DNA of 16,590 nt from CAYPHJ01 sp964410485 (GTDB lineage: Bacteria; Desulfobacterota; Binatia; UBA9968). The notes beneath the pieces were generated by a model that saw only the letters and a list, made by a program, of their open reading frames with translations, had not been told where the DNA came from and made no database searches. The stretch covers positions 1-16,590 of the forward strand of contig CAYPHJ010000101.1 in NCBI GenBank assembly GCA_964410485.1, in the 5' to 3' direction. The position numbers and the translations under genes are program-made. Of this stretch, positions 6,298-14,589 are shown piece after piece. Position 1 is the first letter of the stretch. Each line of letters starts with the position of its first letter.

Positions 6298-6340
6298 AAG
6301 GAGGGTCTGCCGACCCACATAAAATCCTGCGCTAGGCAGG
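6298..6340 (+). other. kdpF-kdpA spacer: unpartnered SD and two small hairpins
   Basis: A strong SD-like AAGGAGGG (6298-6305) is 38 nt from the kdpA ATG, too far for direct use. Its 3' half is in a perfect hairpin, GGGTC (6303-6307), TGCC loop, GACCC (6312-6316). A second perfect hairpin, CCTGC (6326-6330), GCTAG loop, GCAGG (6336-6340), ends three bases before the ATG. These could tune kdpA translation, but no known RNA family is recognised. Confidence 0.3.
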
Positions 6341-6343
6341 CCT

Positions 6344-8065
6344 ATGTCAGCATTTGGTTGGCTTCAAATTCTGATTTTTTCCATCGCTATTTTTGCTCTG
6401 ACCAAGCCGCTAGGTGCTTACATGTTCCGCGTCTTTGAAGGAGAGCGGCAACCTTTGCCGCGTTTCTTTGGGCCGATCGAGCGATGGATGTGCAAGCTCT
6501 GTGGCGTTGATCCAAAAGAGCAGCAGGATTGGAAAGACTACACCTTCGCTCTTCTCACCTTCAGTGCCGTCACATTACTGATATCTTACGGCGTGCAGCG
6601 ACTACAGCACGTTCTGCCGTTGAACCCGCAGAACTTTGGCCCGGTTGCCCCTGACCTCGCGTTCGGCACTGCCGTTAGCTTCACCACCAATACGAATTGG
6701 CAGGCATATGGAGGCGAGTCCACGATGAGCTATCTGACACAGATGGCGGCGCTTGCCTGGCAAAACTTTATCTCTGCCGGAGCAGGCATCGCCGTCATGC
6801 TGGCGATCGCGCGTGGGTTGACATATCGCGTTGAAGCCGGCGGTCCGAAGACAATCGGCAACTTCTGGGTCGATCTGATTCGATCGATTCTTTATCTCTT
6901 TTTACCGATCTGTATTCCGATGGCCTTGCTGCTGGTCTGGCAGGGAGTGATCCAGAATTTCTCGCCTTATGTGGAGCTGACGACGCTGGAAGGCACCAAC
7001 CAGACGCTGGCGATGGGGCCGGTAGCCTCACAGGTAGCGATCAAAGAACTTGGGACGAATGGTGGCGGCTTCTTCAATGCCAATAGCGCGCATCCCTTTG
7101 AAGGAGGGACACCGCTGTCAAACTTCATAGAAATGCTTGCGATTCTCGCAATCCCCGCCGCACAGACTTACATGTACGGCCGCATGGCGCGGGATCAAAG
7201 ACAGGGATGGGTTCTTTTTGCGGCAATGGCCCTGTTTTTTCTCGCGGGTGTGGCTACCGCTTATTACTTCGAGGCAGGCGGCAATCCCGTCATGCATGGT
7301 CTTCCGGTGGATCAGTCGACGGGCAATCTGGAAGGTAAAGAGGTTCGTTACGGCCTTGCCAGCTCTGTGACGTGGGCCACCGCAACGACGGCCGCGTCCA
7401 ATGGCTCAGTCATCTCAATGCACGATAGCTACACACCTTTGGGCGGACTTGTCCCGCTCGTTAATATCCAGCTCGGCGAAGTGATCTTCGGCGGCGTGGG
7501 CGCGGGCCTTTACGGCATGCTGGTGTTTGTTTTGTTGGCCGTCTTTATCGCCGGTTTGATGGTCGGTCGTACTCCGGAATACCTGGGCAAGAAGATCGAA
7601 GCGCGGGAGGTCAAGCTAGCGATGCTGTACGTACTGATTTTTCCGCTCTTGATTCTTGCGTTCTCTGCTTGGTCGGCCGTGGTTCCTTACGGCTTGTCGT
7701 CGCTCAACAATGCAGGCCCGCACGGACTCACGGAGATCCTCTATGCCTACAGCAGCGCCGCGGGCAATAACGGCTCTGCCTTTGCGGGTCTCAACGCAAA
7801 CACGCCCTGGTACAACGTAACCCAAGGTTTAGCCATGCTCGCCGGGCGCTTTTTGATGATTGTGCCGGTTCTGGCCATTGCGGGCTCGATGGTGGGAAAA
7901 AAGGTCGCGCCACCCAGTTTGGGAACCTTTCCTACCAGCGGAACTCTGTTCGCCGTGCTCCTGATTGGTGTCATTTTTGTTGTTGGCGCCTTGACTTTCT
8001 TCCCGGCGCTCGCGCTTGGGCCTGTCGTCGAGCATTTCCTGGCTGAAGCTGGAAGGTTCTTTTAA
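6344..8065 (+). CDS. kdpA: K+-transporting ATPase subunit KdpA (K+-binding channel-like subunit)
   Basis: A 573-aa polytopic membrane protein, slightly longer than the E. coli protein (557 aa). The four pore-loop segments that build the K+ selectivity filter are all recognisable: TTNTNWQ at about 114-120, GTNGGGFFN at 237-245, ASNGS at 351-355, and GNNGSAF at 474-480. KdpA binds periplasmic K+ and passes it through an intersubunit tunnel to KdpB. The start at ATG 6344 is forced by an in-frame stop at 6320-6322; only a weak AGG precedes it. The stop is one base before the kdpB ATG, so the two are translationally coupled. No truncation or frame damage is seen. Confidence 0.97.
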   Translation: MSAFGWLQILIFSIAIFALTKPLGAYMFRVFEGERQPLPRFFGPIERWMCKLCGVDPKEQQDWKDYTFALLTFSAVTLLISYGVQRLQHVLPLNPQNFGPVAPDLAFGTAVSFTTNTNWQAYGGESTMSYLTQMAALAWQNFISAGAGIAVMLAIARGLTYRVEAGGPKTIGNFWVDLIRSILYLFLPICIPMALLLVWQGVIQNFSPYVELTTLEGTNQTLAMGPVASQVAIKELGTNGGGFFNANSAHPFEGGTPLSNFIEMLAILAIPAAQTYMYGRMARDQRQGWVLFAAMALFFLAGVATAYYFEAGGNPVMHGLPVDQSTGNLEGKEVRYGLASSVTWATATTAASNGSVISMHDSYTPLGGLVPLVNIQLGEVIFGGVGAGLYGMLVFVLLAVFIAGLMVGRTPEYLGKKIEAREVKLAMLYVLIFPLLILAFSAWSAVVPYGLSSLNNAGPHGLTEILYAYSSAAGNNGSAFAGLNANTPWYNVTQGLAMLAGRFLMIVPVLAIAGSMVGKKVAPPSLGTFPTSGTLFAVLLIGVIFVVGALTFFPALALGPVVEHFLAEAGRFF

Positions 8066-8066
8066 T

Positions 8067-10130
8067 ATGGCAGAGCTCAAGAAAAAAGAACTCTCGTTCT
8101 TAGACCCTGAAATTCTCCGGCCTGCGGTTTGGGAGAGCTTCCGTAAGCTCGCGCCGCAAAACGTCATCAAGAATCCCGTAATGTTTGTTGTCGAGATCGG
8201 CAGCGTAATCGCCACTTTGATCTTGCTGCGCGATCTCATCGCTCCCACGGCTCAATCTCAACCGCTCTGGTTCACCGCGAGCCTCAGCATCTGGCTCTGG
8301 TTTACGGTACTGTTCGCTAATTTTGCCGAGGCAGTTGCCGAAGGCCGGGGAAGAGCCCAAGCCGCAAATCTAAGACAGATGCGGAAGGAAACGACAGCGC
8401 GCCGGCGGATTGATGGAAAACGAGAAGAGCTTGTGCCGGCATCTTCGCTACGCAAAGGGGATGTCGTTGTGATCGAAGCCGGTGAGTTTATCCCCGGGGA
8501 CGGTGAAGTGATCGAAGGCATCGCTTCTGTCGATGAATCGGCGATCACCGGGGAATCTGCGCCGGTCATTCGCGAGAGCGGCGGCGACCGTTCTGCCGTG
8601 ACCGGGGGAACGAAGGTGCTGTCGGATCGTATCGTGGTGCGAATCACTGCAAACCCAGGAGAATCCTTCCTCGACCACATGATTGCACTGGTAGAAGGAG
8701 CGAAACGCCAGAAGACACCGAACGAAATCGCACTTAACATCTTGCTCGCAGGGTTGACTCTTGTCTTTCTCTTCGCCTGCGTCACCCTGGTTCCGCTTGC
8801 GCTGTACTCGGGCATCGGCATTTCCATGACCGTAGTCGTGGCGCTTCTGGTGTGCTTGATTCCTACTACTATAGGCGGGCTCCTCTCTGCCATCGGCATT
8901 GCCGGCATGGACCGTCTGGTTCGCAAGAACATCATGGCCATGAGCGGCCGGGCGGTGGAGGCGGCGGGAGACGTCGATATCTTGCTCCTCGACAAGACCG
9001 GAACCATTACGCTCGGCAACCGGATGGCCACGGAATTCATCACTGCGCGAGGAGTCTCTGCAGCGCGCCTGGCGGATGCGGCGCAATTAGCTTCCCTGGC
9101 AGACGAGACCCCCGAGGGCCGTTCGATCGTGGTGCTCGCGAAGCAGAGCTATGGCCTGCGCGGGCGCGAAATTGCAGACCGGGCCAAGTTCCTTCCCTTC
9201 AGCGCCAAGACGCAAATGAGCGGGCTCGATTTTTCCGACGATGGCAGGCTGCGCCGGATTCGCAAAGGCTCGGCGGATGCTATTCGGCGTCACGTCGAAA
9301 GGCTTGGAGGATCTTTCCCTGCTGATGTCTCCAGCGCGGTGGAGACCATCTCGCGCCAGGGGGGAACTCCGCTGGTGGTTTCCGACGAAGCGCAGGTGCT
9401 CGGCACTGTTCATCTGAAGGACGTCGTCAAAGGCGGAATCAAAGAGCGCTTTACCCGGCTTCGGCAGATGGGCATCAAGACGGTCATGATTACCGGCGAC
9501 AATCCTCTGACGGCTGCCGCCATTGCGGCGGAGGCGGGAGTGGATGACTTCATGGCCGAAGCAAAACCTGAGAACAAGCTCGCTCGTATTCGTCAGGAAC
9601 AAGCAGAGGGGCATTTGGTGGCAATGACAGGCGACGGCACCAACGACGCGCCGGCGCTGGCGCAGGCGGATGTGGCCTTGGCGATGAATACCGGCACTCA
9701 AGCAGCCAAAGAGGCCGGCAACATGATCGATCTGGACTCGAATCCAACCAAGTTGCTGGAAGTGGTGGAGATTGGGAAGCAGTTGCTCATGACCCGTGGC
9801 GTTCTTAGTACTTTTTCAATTGCCAATGACGTAGCCAAGTATTTTGCCATCATCCCCGCCATGTTTTCTGGCGTCTACCCTGAGATTGCGCCGCTGAACA
9901 TTATGCGTTTGGCGACGCCCCAGAGCGCGATCCTGTCGGCAGTGATCTTCAACGCTGTCATCATCATTTTGCTGATCCCGCTGGCGCTGCACGGCGTGCA
10001 GTACCGTCCGCTAGGTGCGGCAGCCCTCCTGCGCCGTTCTCTATTTGTTTACGGCGTGGGAGGTGTCATCACGCCATTTATCGGGATCAAGCTGATCGAT
10101 TTGATGCTCCAAGCTTTGGGACTCGTATAG
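8067..10130 (+). CDS. kdpB: K+-transporting ATPase catalytic subunit KdpB (P-type ATPase)
   Basis: A 687-aa type IA P-type ATPase (E. coli 682 aa). Visible motifs: TGES of the actuator domain at 161-164, the membrane CLIPTT in helix 4 at about 263-268, the phosphorylation motif DKTGT with catalytic Asp309, KGS in the nucleotide-binding domain near 400-402, TGDGTNDAP at 521-529, and C-terminal membrane helices from about 590. ATP hydrolysis here drives K+ uptake through KdpA. I start at ATG 8067, one base after the kdpA stop, with GGAAGG at 8051-8056 upstream; the in-frame ATG at 8016 lies inside kdpA and would add 17 atypical residues. The gene is intact. The TGES serine, which in E. coli is an inhibitory phosphorylation target, is conserved (Ser164). 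Confidence 0.97.
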   Translation: MAELKKKELSFLDPEILRPAVWESFRKLAPQNVIKNPVMFVVEIGSVIATLILLRDLIAPTAQSQPLWFTASLSIWLWFTVLFANFAEAVAEGRGRAQAANLRQMRKETTARRRIDGKREELVPASSLRKGDVVVIEAGEFIPGDGEVIEGIASVDESAITGESAPVIRESGGDRSAVTGGTKVLSDRIVVRITANPGESFLDHMIALVEGAKRQKTPNEIALNILLAGLTLVFLFACVTLVPLALYSGIGISMTVVVALLVCLIPTTIGGLLSAIGIAGMDRLVRKNIMAMSGRAVEAAGDVDILLLDKTGTITLGNRMATEFITARGVSAARLADAAQLASLADETPEGRSIVVLAKQSYGLRGREIADRAKFLPFSAKTQMSGLDFSDDGRLRRIRKGSADAIRRHVERLGGSFPADVSSAVETISRQGGTPLVVSDEAQVLGTVHLKDVVKGGIKERFTRLRQMGIKTVMITGDNPLTAAAIAAEAGVDDFMAEAKPENKLARIRQEQAEGHLVAMTGDGTNDAPALAQADVALAMNTGTQAAKEAGNMIDLDSNPTKLLEVVEIGKQLLMTRGVLSTFSIANDVAKYFAIIPAMFSGVYPEIAPLNIMRLATPQSAILSAVIFNAVIIILLIPLALHGVQYRPLGAAALLRRSLFVYGVGGVITPFIGIKLIDLMLQALGLV

Positions 10131-10131
10131 G

Positions 10132-10767
10132 ATGCTCACGATGAAAAAGGCGTTGCAAATTTCTGTACGGACCGCAGTCGTTACACTCATCCTGACGGGA
10201 ATCATTTATCCCTATTTGGTTACCAGCCTGGCCCAGATTCTTTTTCCGTTCCGCACCAGCGGAAGCCTGCTGACGGATGATAGTGGAAAAGTCATCGGCT
10301 CGGAGTTAATCGCGCAGGGATTTACCCACGCAGGCTACTTCCAGCCGCGGCCATCTGCAGCCGGAGAGAAGGGATACGACGGCGCCTCGTCCGGCGGCTC
10401 CAATTTAGGACCAACCTCGAAGAGGTTACAAGATCGCGTCTCTGAAGAGCTCAGGAAGCTCAAGGAGGAGAATCCGGAAGCGCCTGACTTGGTACCTATC
10501 GAGCTTGTCACTGCTTCAGCCAGCGGGCTCGATCCGCATCTTTCACCGCAAGCTGCGCTGTGGCAGGTGCCGCGGATCGCGCGCGCAAGAAATGTCGCAC
10601 CCGAGAAGGTCCGGAAGATCCTAGAGGCCAATATCGAGGGACGACAGCTCGGCTTTCTCGGTGAGCCGCGCGTAAACGTTTTGCTGCTCAACTTGGCGCT
10701 GGACCGGGCGTTCGGTCGGCCCGCTGGCTCAAGGGCGCTAGGGTTGTTCAATGAGCCTGTCGCATAG
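10132..10767 (+). CDS. kdpC: K+-transporting ATPase subunit KdpC
   Basis: A 211-aa protein with one N-terminal transmembrane helix (about residues 11-37) and a soluble periplasmic domain. It shows the family's blocks: GSELIAQGF around 56-64, YFQPRPSAA 69-77, the SGGSNLGPTS stretch 87-96, and the hallmark ASGLDPHLSPQAALWQVPRIA about 129-149. KdpC bridges KdpA and KdpB and raises the ATPase's affinity. The ATG is one base after the kdpB stop; a second ATG at 10141 (MKKAL) is an equally reasonable start. It is a little longer than the E. coli subunit (about 190 aa) because of the C-terminal tail (PAGSRALGLFNEPVA). It closes the first transcription block; a repeat element follows. Confidence 0.96.
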   Translation: MLTMKKALQISVRTAVVTLILTGIIYPYLVTSLAQILFPFRTSGSLLTDDSGKVIGSELIAQGFTHAGYFQPRPSAAGEKGYDGASSGGSNLGPTSKRLQDRVSEELRKLKEENPEAPDLVPIELVTASASGLDPHLSPQAALWQVPRIARARNVAPEKVRKILEANIEGRQLGFLGEPRVNVLLLNLALDRAFGRPAGSRALGLFNEPVA

Positions 10768-10786
10768 CAGGCATCGTCTGGCGGCT

Positions 10787-10880
10787 ATGACGGTCATTCC
10801 CGCGCAGGCGGGGAAGGAATCCAGTTTTGTGTTCCACTCCACCGCCGTCTGGATGCCCGTTTCCACGGTTATGACGATGA
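10787..10880. repeat. REP-like inverted repeat ('GTCATTCCCGCG..GGAATCCAG' type)
   Basis: GTCATTCCCGCGCAGGCGGG with GGAATCCAG (to about 10824) is mirrored by CTGGATGCCCG and GGTTATGAC (10849-10876). The centre carries the family's usual filler (TTTTGTGTTCCACTCC, ACCGCCGT). From memory this roughly 90-100 bp element is dispersed in many bacterial genomes. Here it sits between kdpC and kdpD and may stabilise the kdpFABC transcript end or reduce read-through into kdpDE. Confidence 0.8.
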
Positions 10881-10991
10881 CAGTACAGCCAAAATGGCTA
10901 TTGCGGCACAGCCTCCAGAGTGGGAGAGGAGAGAGGATTCGATCGATGAACGCTCTTAATCTCGCGTTTAGATCCTGTCCAACAAGAGAGA

Positions 10992-10997
10992 TATAAT
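10992..10997 (+). promoter_or_regulatory. Perfect -10 hexamer just before kdpD
   Basis: TATAAT ends 10 nt before the kdpD ATG (11008), so a transcript from it would begin about 1-5 nt upstream of, or at, the start codon, implying a leaderless kdpDE mRNA. No convincing -35 is seen 16-19 nt upstream (the region reads TTTAGATCC). No clear Shine-Dalgarno precedes kdpD, which fits the leaderless reading. Confidence 0.4.
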
Positions 10998-11007
10998 TAC
11001 TTACCGT

Positions 11008-13686
11008 ATGGCAGAACAGTTACGACCCGACCCGGATTCCATTCTGGCGGAACTGCGATTACAGGAATCGTCTGGTCGAGGCCGCCTAACGGTTTTTCTT
11101 GGCATGTGTCCGGGAGTCGGCAAGACGTACACGATGCTTCAGTACGCGCGGCAGCAGCAACACGAGGGCGTTAACGTGCTTGTCGGCATCGTGGAAACTC
11201 ATGGCCGGCAGGAAACTGAAGCGCTGCTTGAAGGATTGCCTTTGATTCCTCGGCGAACGGTCGAGTACAAGGGAATAAAGCTCGAAGAAATGGATCTGGA
11301 TGCGATTTTGGAGCGGCAGCCGGAACTCGTCGTGGTGGACGAACTGGCCCACACCAACGCTCCAGGCAGCCGCCATCCGAAGCGCTATCAAGACGTTTTC
11401 GAACTCCTGGACGCCGGCATCTCCGTTTATACAACCCTCAATGTCCAGCATCTCGAGAGCCGGGTCGATGTGGTCCGCCAGATCACCGGAGTAACTGTGC
11501 GTGAAACCGTGCCCGATTCCGTTCTCGACCGGGCTCACGAGATCCAACTGGTCGATCTGACACCGGAGCAACTACGCGAACGACTGGAGGATGGTAAGGT
11601 CTATCTTGGAGAGATGGCCGAAGCCGCGGCGGCAAATTTCTTTAAGTTCGAAAACTTGGCCGCGCTCCGTGAAATGGCCCTGCGCTTCACCGCGGAGAGA
11701 GCCGATGAAGATGTCCGGGGAGCTATGCGCGAACGCAAGATCAGCGGGCCGTGGAAGGCTGGAGAGCGCCTGATTGTGGCCGTAGGGCCGGACCCCCACG
11801 CGGAAAGCCTGATTCGCTGGACCCGACGCATCGCCGGAGAGCTCGAATGCCCCTGGATAGCGGTTCATGTGGAGCGAGACGGGCCGCTGGAGCCTGCGAT
11901 CAAAGAAACGGTCACGCGAAATCTGTCTCTGGCCCGGCAGCTCGGAGGCGACGTCATCATCACCTCGGGGCATAAAGTGAGCAAGGCATTGCTGCGAATA
12001 GCGCGGGAGCAAAACGCGACTCAGATCATCGTCGGTAGGCCAACACGGTCGCCGTGGCTTCATTGGCTGATGGGTGCGTCGCCGGCCTACGACTTGATCC
12101 GCCAAAGCGGATACATCGACGTATACGTCGTTCAACCTGAAAAGGAACCTTCAAAGGACCGGCTCACTCGCACGCTCGCGCAGCAAGTCTTACCTACAGA
12201 CGAGTTTCTGTTGGCTGGAGCTGCCACCCTGCTGCTAACTGTCGCGGCTTGGTTGCTCGAGCCAATCACGGGCTATCAGGCCATTGCCCTCCTCTACCTC
12301 TTGCTCGTTGTAGCCCTGGGCCTCAGGTTAAAACGTGGCCCTGTTCTGGCGGTGGCCGTGACCAGCGCGCTTTTGTGGAATTTTCTCTTCACGGAGCCGC
12401 GCTTCACGTTTTACATGGAAAGGTTCCATGACGCCATCATGTTCGTGATGTTTTTCATCGTGGCCTTGGCCATGGGACACCTGACCAGCCGGCTGCGCCG
12501 GAGCGAAATCACCGAGCGACAGCGGGAGCGACGCACCGCTGCTCTTTATGAGCTCGCCCATCAGGCCGCTTTCGCCACGGACCTAGATACCGGTCTCCGC
12601 GCCGCCGTGAATCTTATTGATGCCAATTTGGCGGCGAAAGCAGCGCTTCTCCTCCGGCAAAAAGACCACACGCTTTCGCCGATTCCCCATACCGCCAGCT
12701 CGTTCGCTCTCACAGAGAAAGAGAAGAGCGTGGCCGCCTGGGCCTTTAGCCGCCGGATGCCGGCAGGCAAGTTTACGGACACCTTGCCGGATTCCGAGGC
12801 CCTACACCTGCCTTTACAGGGGCGCACCGCGGTCATGGGCGTGCTTTCCGTTCGTCCTGCGACGGATAAGCCTTTTGATCTCGCCGAAAGGGATTTGCTC
12901 GAAGCCTTCGCGGTACTGATCGGGCTGGTGCTCGAAAAAGACCACATCATCCAGGCCTTCAAGCACGCGGAAGTCCTCGAGGCGTCAGAGCAGCTGAGGC
13001 GCGCGTTCCTGGAAAGTGTCTCCCATGAACTGAAGACGCCGTTGTCAGCCTTCCAGGCCGGCATCGATGCTCTTGCCAGGCAAATCGATGGCGATGAAAG
13101 AAGACAAGCGACACTTCGAGAAGTTCAGCTGGCAGTGCGCCGCCTGCACCGCGTGATCAACAACTTGCTGAACATGACCCGAATCGAATCGGGCGTGATC
13201 CAGCCGAAGCTGGACTGGTGCGACGTGGGAGAGCTCATTCAAGCAGCCATTGACCTGGCCGGTGAAGGGGTTGGTGAGCATCAAATCGTCACAGACCTCG
13301 ATCAAAAGCTGCCGATGGTCAAAATTGACCAGCCGCTTCTGGAGCAGTCCCTTTGCAATCTGCTTCTGAACTCTGCCGCAAACAGTCCACCTGGGACAAA
13401 GATTATCATCCGGGCTCAACTTCGACAGGAGCAACTGATTCTTTCGGTGTTGGATGAGGGGAAAGGAATCCGCAACGAAGACTTAACGCGCATCTTTGAT
13501 GTGTTCTATCGTGGACCGGATGCCTCTCCTGGCGGAACAGGGCTTGGCCTTGCCATTGTCAATGGCTTCGTGCGCGCGCACGGAGGCAGCGTGCGGGCGG
13601 CGAACCGAGAAGGCGGCGGAGCCGAGATTGTCATCACGATCCCCGTGGAGGCGCTTCGGCCGGAGATCATGGAGGGCTTGGCTTGA
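11008..13686 (+). CDS. kdpD: Osmosensitive K+ channel sensor histidine kinase KdpD
   Basis: An 892-aa protein, near the 894 aa of E. coli KdpD, with the full architecture. N-terminal KdpD domain: Walker A GMCPGVGKT 32-40, DELAHTNAPGSRHPKR 111-126, YTTLNVQHLES 141-151. Usp-like domain about 253-377 (LIVAVGPD to DVYVVQP). Four transmembrane helices about 399-490. GAF-like region about 510-645. Dimerisation/phosphoacceptor helix with His673 in SVSHELKTP. ATPase domain with N-box NLLLNSAANSP (784-794), G1 DEGKG 816-820 and G2 GTGLGLA 843-849. It autophosphorylates under K+ limitation or salt stress and phosphorylates KdpE. The Usp part lacks the SxS and FTAxY motif reported for c-di-AMP binding in Staphylococcus KdpD. 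No clear ribosome binding site precedes the ATG. Confidence 0.96.
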   Translation: MAEQLRPDPDSILAELRLQESSGRGRLTVFLGMCPGVGKTYTMLQYARQQQHEGVNVLVGIVETHGRQETEALLEGLPLIPRRTVEYKGIKLEEMDLDAILERQPELVVVDELAHTNAPGSRHPKRYQDVFELLDAGISVYTTLNVQHLESRVDVVRQITGVTVRETVPDSVLDRAHEIQLVDLTPEQLRERLEDGKVYLGEMAEAAAANFFKFENLAALREMALRFTAERADEDVRGAMRERKISGPWKAGERLIVAVGPDPHAESLIRWTRRIAGELECPWIAVHVERDGPLEPAIKETVTRNLSLARQLGGDVIITSGHKVSKALLRIAREQNATQIIVGRPTRSPWLHWLMGASPAYDLIRQSGYIDVYVVQPEKEPSKDRLTRTLAQQVLPTDEFLLAGAATLLLTVAAWLLEPITGYQAIALLYLLLVVALGLRLKRGPVLAVAVTSALLWNFLFTEPRFTFYMERFHDAIMFVMFFIVALAMGHLTSRLRRSEITERQRERRTAALYELAHQAAFATDLDTGLRAAVNLIDANLAAKAALLLRQKDHTLSPIPHTASSFALTEKEKSVAAWAFSRRMPAGKFTDTLPDSEALHLPLQGRTAVMGVLSVRPATDKPFDLAERDLLEAFAVLIGLVLEKDHIIQAFKHAEVLEASEQLRRAFLESVSHELKTPLSAFQAGIDALARQIDGDERRQATLREVQLAVRRLHRVINNLLNMTRIESGVIQPKLDWCDVGELIQAAIDLAGEGVGEHQIVTDLDQKLPMVKIDQPLLEQSLCNLLLNSAANSPPGTKIIIRAQLRQEQLILSVLDEGKGIRNEDLTRIFDVFYRGPDASPGGTGLGLAIVNGFVRAHGGSVRAANREGGGAEIVITIPVEALRPEIMEGLA

Positions 13687-14378
13687 GTGAGCGTCCAACC
13701 GCCCTGGTGATCGACGATGAGAGGCAGATCCGGAAGCTTCTTCGCATCGTTTTAGAACAAGACCATTACCGCGTGCTCGAGTCGGAGAGCGGGAGACAAG
13801 GACTTTCGGATGTCGCGCTGCGAAGACCGGAGGTTGTCTTGCTTGACCTCGGATTGCCGGATACGGACGGGCTGGCGGTTTTAAAAAGACTGCGGGAGTG
13901 GAGTCATGTGCCTGTACTGATCCTGTCTGTCAGGGACGGACCCGAGGACAAGGTGGCTGCGCTAGATGCGGGCGCAGACGACTACGTCACTAAGCCATTC
14001 GAATCAGCCGAGCTTTTAGCCCGCCTGCGAGCGATTCAGCGCCGCGCTCCTTCGACGACCGAAGAGCCCTATTTCCGCGCCGGCCAGCTCGAGATTGATT
14101 TTAACGCGCGCGCCGTGAGGGTGAAAGGACGCGAAGTGAAACTTACGGCCACCGAGTATGCGCTGCTTAAAATTCTCGCGCAGCATGCGGGAAGGGTTGT
14201 CACTCAGAAACAGTTGCTGCGCGAAGTCTGGGGACCCAATGCCGAAGAGCAGTCGCAATATTTGCGCGTCTACATGACCCATTTGCGCAAAAAAATTGAA
14301 CCCGGCGACACGCATGCAAAGCTTCTACAAACTGAAAGCGGCATCGGCTATCGTTTGGTGCTTCCACCAAAGACTTAA
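13683..14378 (+). CDS. kdpE: KDP operon response regulator KdpE (OmpR family)
   Basis: A 231-aa two-domain regulator. Receiver: acidic pair D11-D12, phosphoacceptor Asp55 (VVLLDLGLPD), Ser82, and Lys104 in TKPF. The winged-helix DNA-binding domain spans about 130-228 (LTATEYALLKILAQHAGRVV, LREVWG, YLRVYMTHLRKKIE, GIGYRL). Phosphorylated KdpE activates kdpFABC. The start is TTG 13683, overlapping the kdpD stop as TTGA, with GGAGGG at 13671-13676 six bases upstream; this gives MSERPTALVIDDE and the correct receiver beginning, and no ATG is available. kdpD and kdpE are therefore translationally coupled. Confidence 0.96.
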   Translation: MSERPTALVIDDERQIRKLLRIVLEQDHYRVLESESGRQGLSDVALRRPEVVLLDLGLPDTDGLAVLKRLREWSHVPVLILSVRDGPEDKVAALDAGADDYVTKPFESAELLARLRAIQRRAPSTTEEPYFRAGQLEIDFNARAVRVKGREVKLTATEYALLKILAQHAGRVVTQKQLLREVWGPNAEEQSQYLRVYMTHLRKKIEPGDTHAKLLQTESGIGYRLVLPPKT

Positions 14379-14418
14379 GACAGCGCAAGTCTGGACTCAA
14401 ATGAAAGTAGATTGTAAG

Positions 14419-14451
14419 GTGCCCCAGCATAGCAGGTCTGGTGCTGGGCAC
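14419..14451. other. Stem-loop after kdpE
   Basis: GTGCCCCAGCA (14419-14429) pairs with TGCTGGGCAC (14442-14451), leaving one bulged C and a 12-nt loop. It lies 40 nt after the kdpE stop. There is no T-tract downstream, so it may be an mRNA 3' end stabiliser or a Rho-assisted stop rather than a standard terminator. The rest of the 211-nt spacer shows nothing else clear. Confidence 0.4.
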
Positions 14452-14589
14452 GCCAAGCTGCTCCTTGCGCCGCATTCCTGACTGGACTAAGGTAGCCGCG
14501 TCTTGTGGTCCGGAGAGTACAGGAGTGTTGAGTCGGGTCACCAACTACTCCATATCACACCAGTACTCCAGCGCGCCGCGAGGTAGATA

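Noticed and set aside
8016..8066. Upstream start for kdpB
   Set aside because: Lies within kdpA; ATG 8067 has the right family N-terminus.
8258..9701. Long antisense open frames (8258-9043, 8448-9086, 9087-9701) opposite kdpB
   Set aside because: Shadow frames of a conserved P-type ATPase gene; no motif and no start signals.
10751..10996. 81-aa plus-strand frame after kdpC
   Set aside because: Mostly translation of the REP-like element 10787-10880; no SD.
11572..12135. 187-aa antisense frame opposite kdpD
   Set aside because: Shadow of the kdpD Usp region; no domain recognised.
14419..14451. Intrinsic terminator after kdpE
   Set aside because: The stem is good but no T-tract follows; listed only as a stem-loop.
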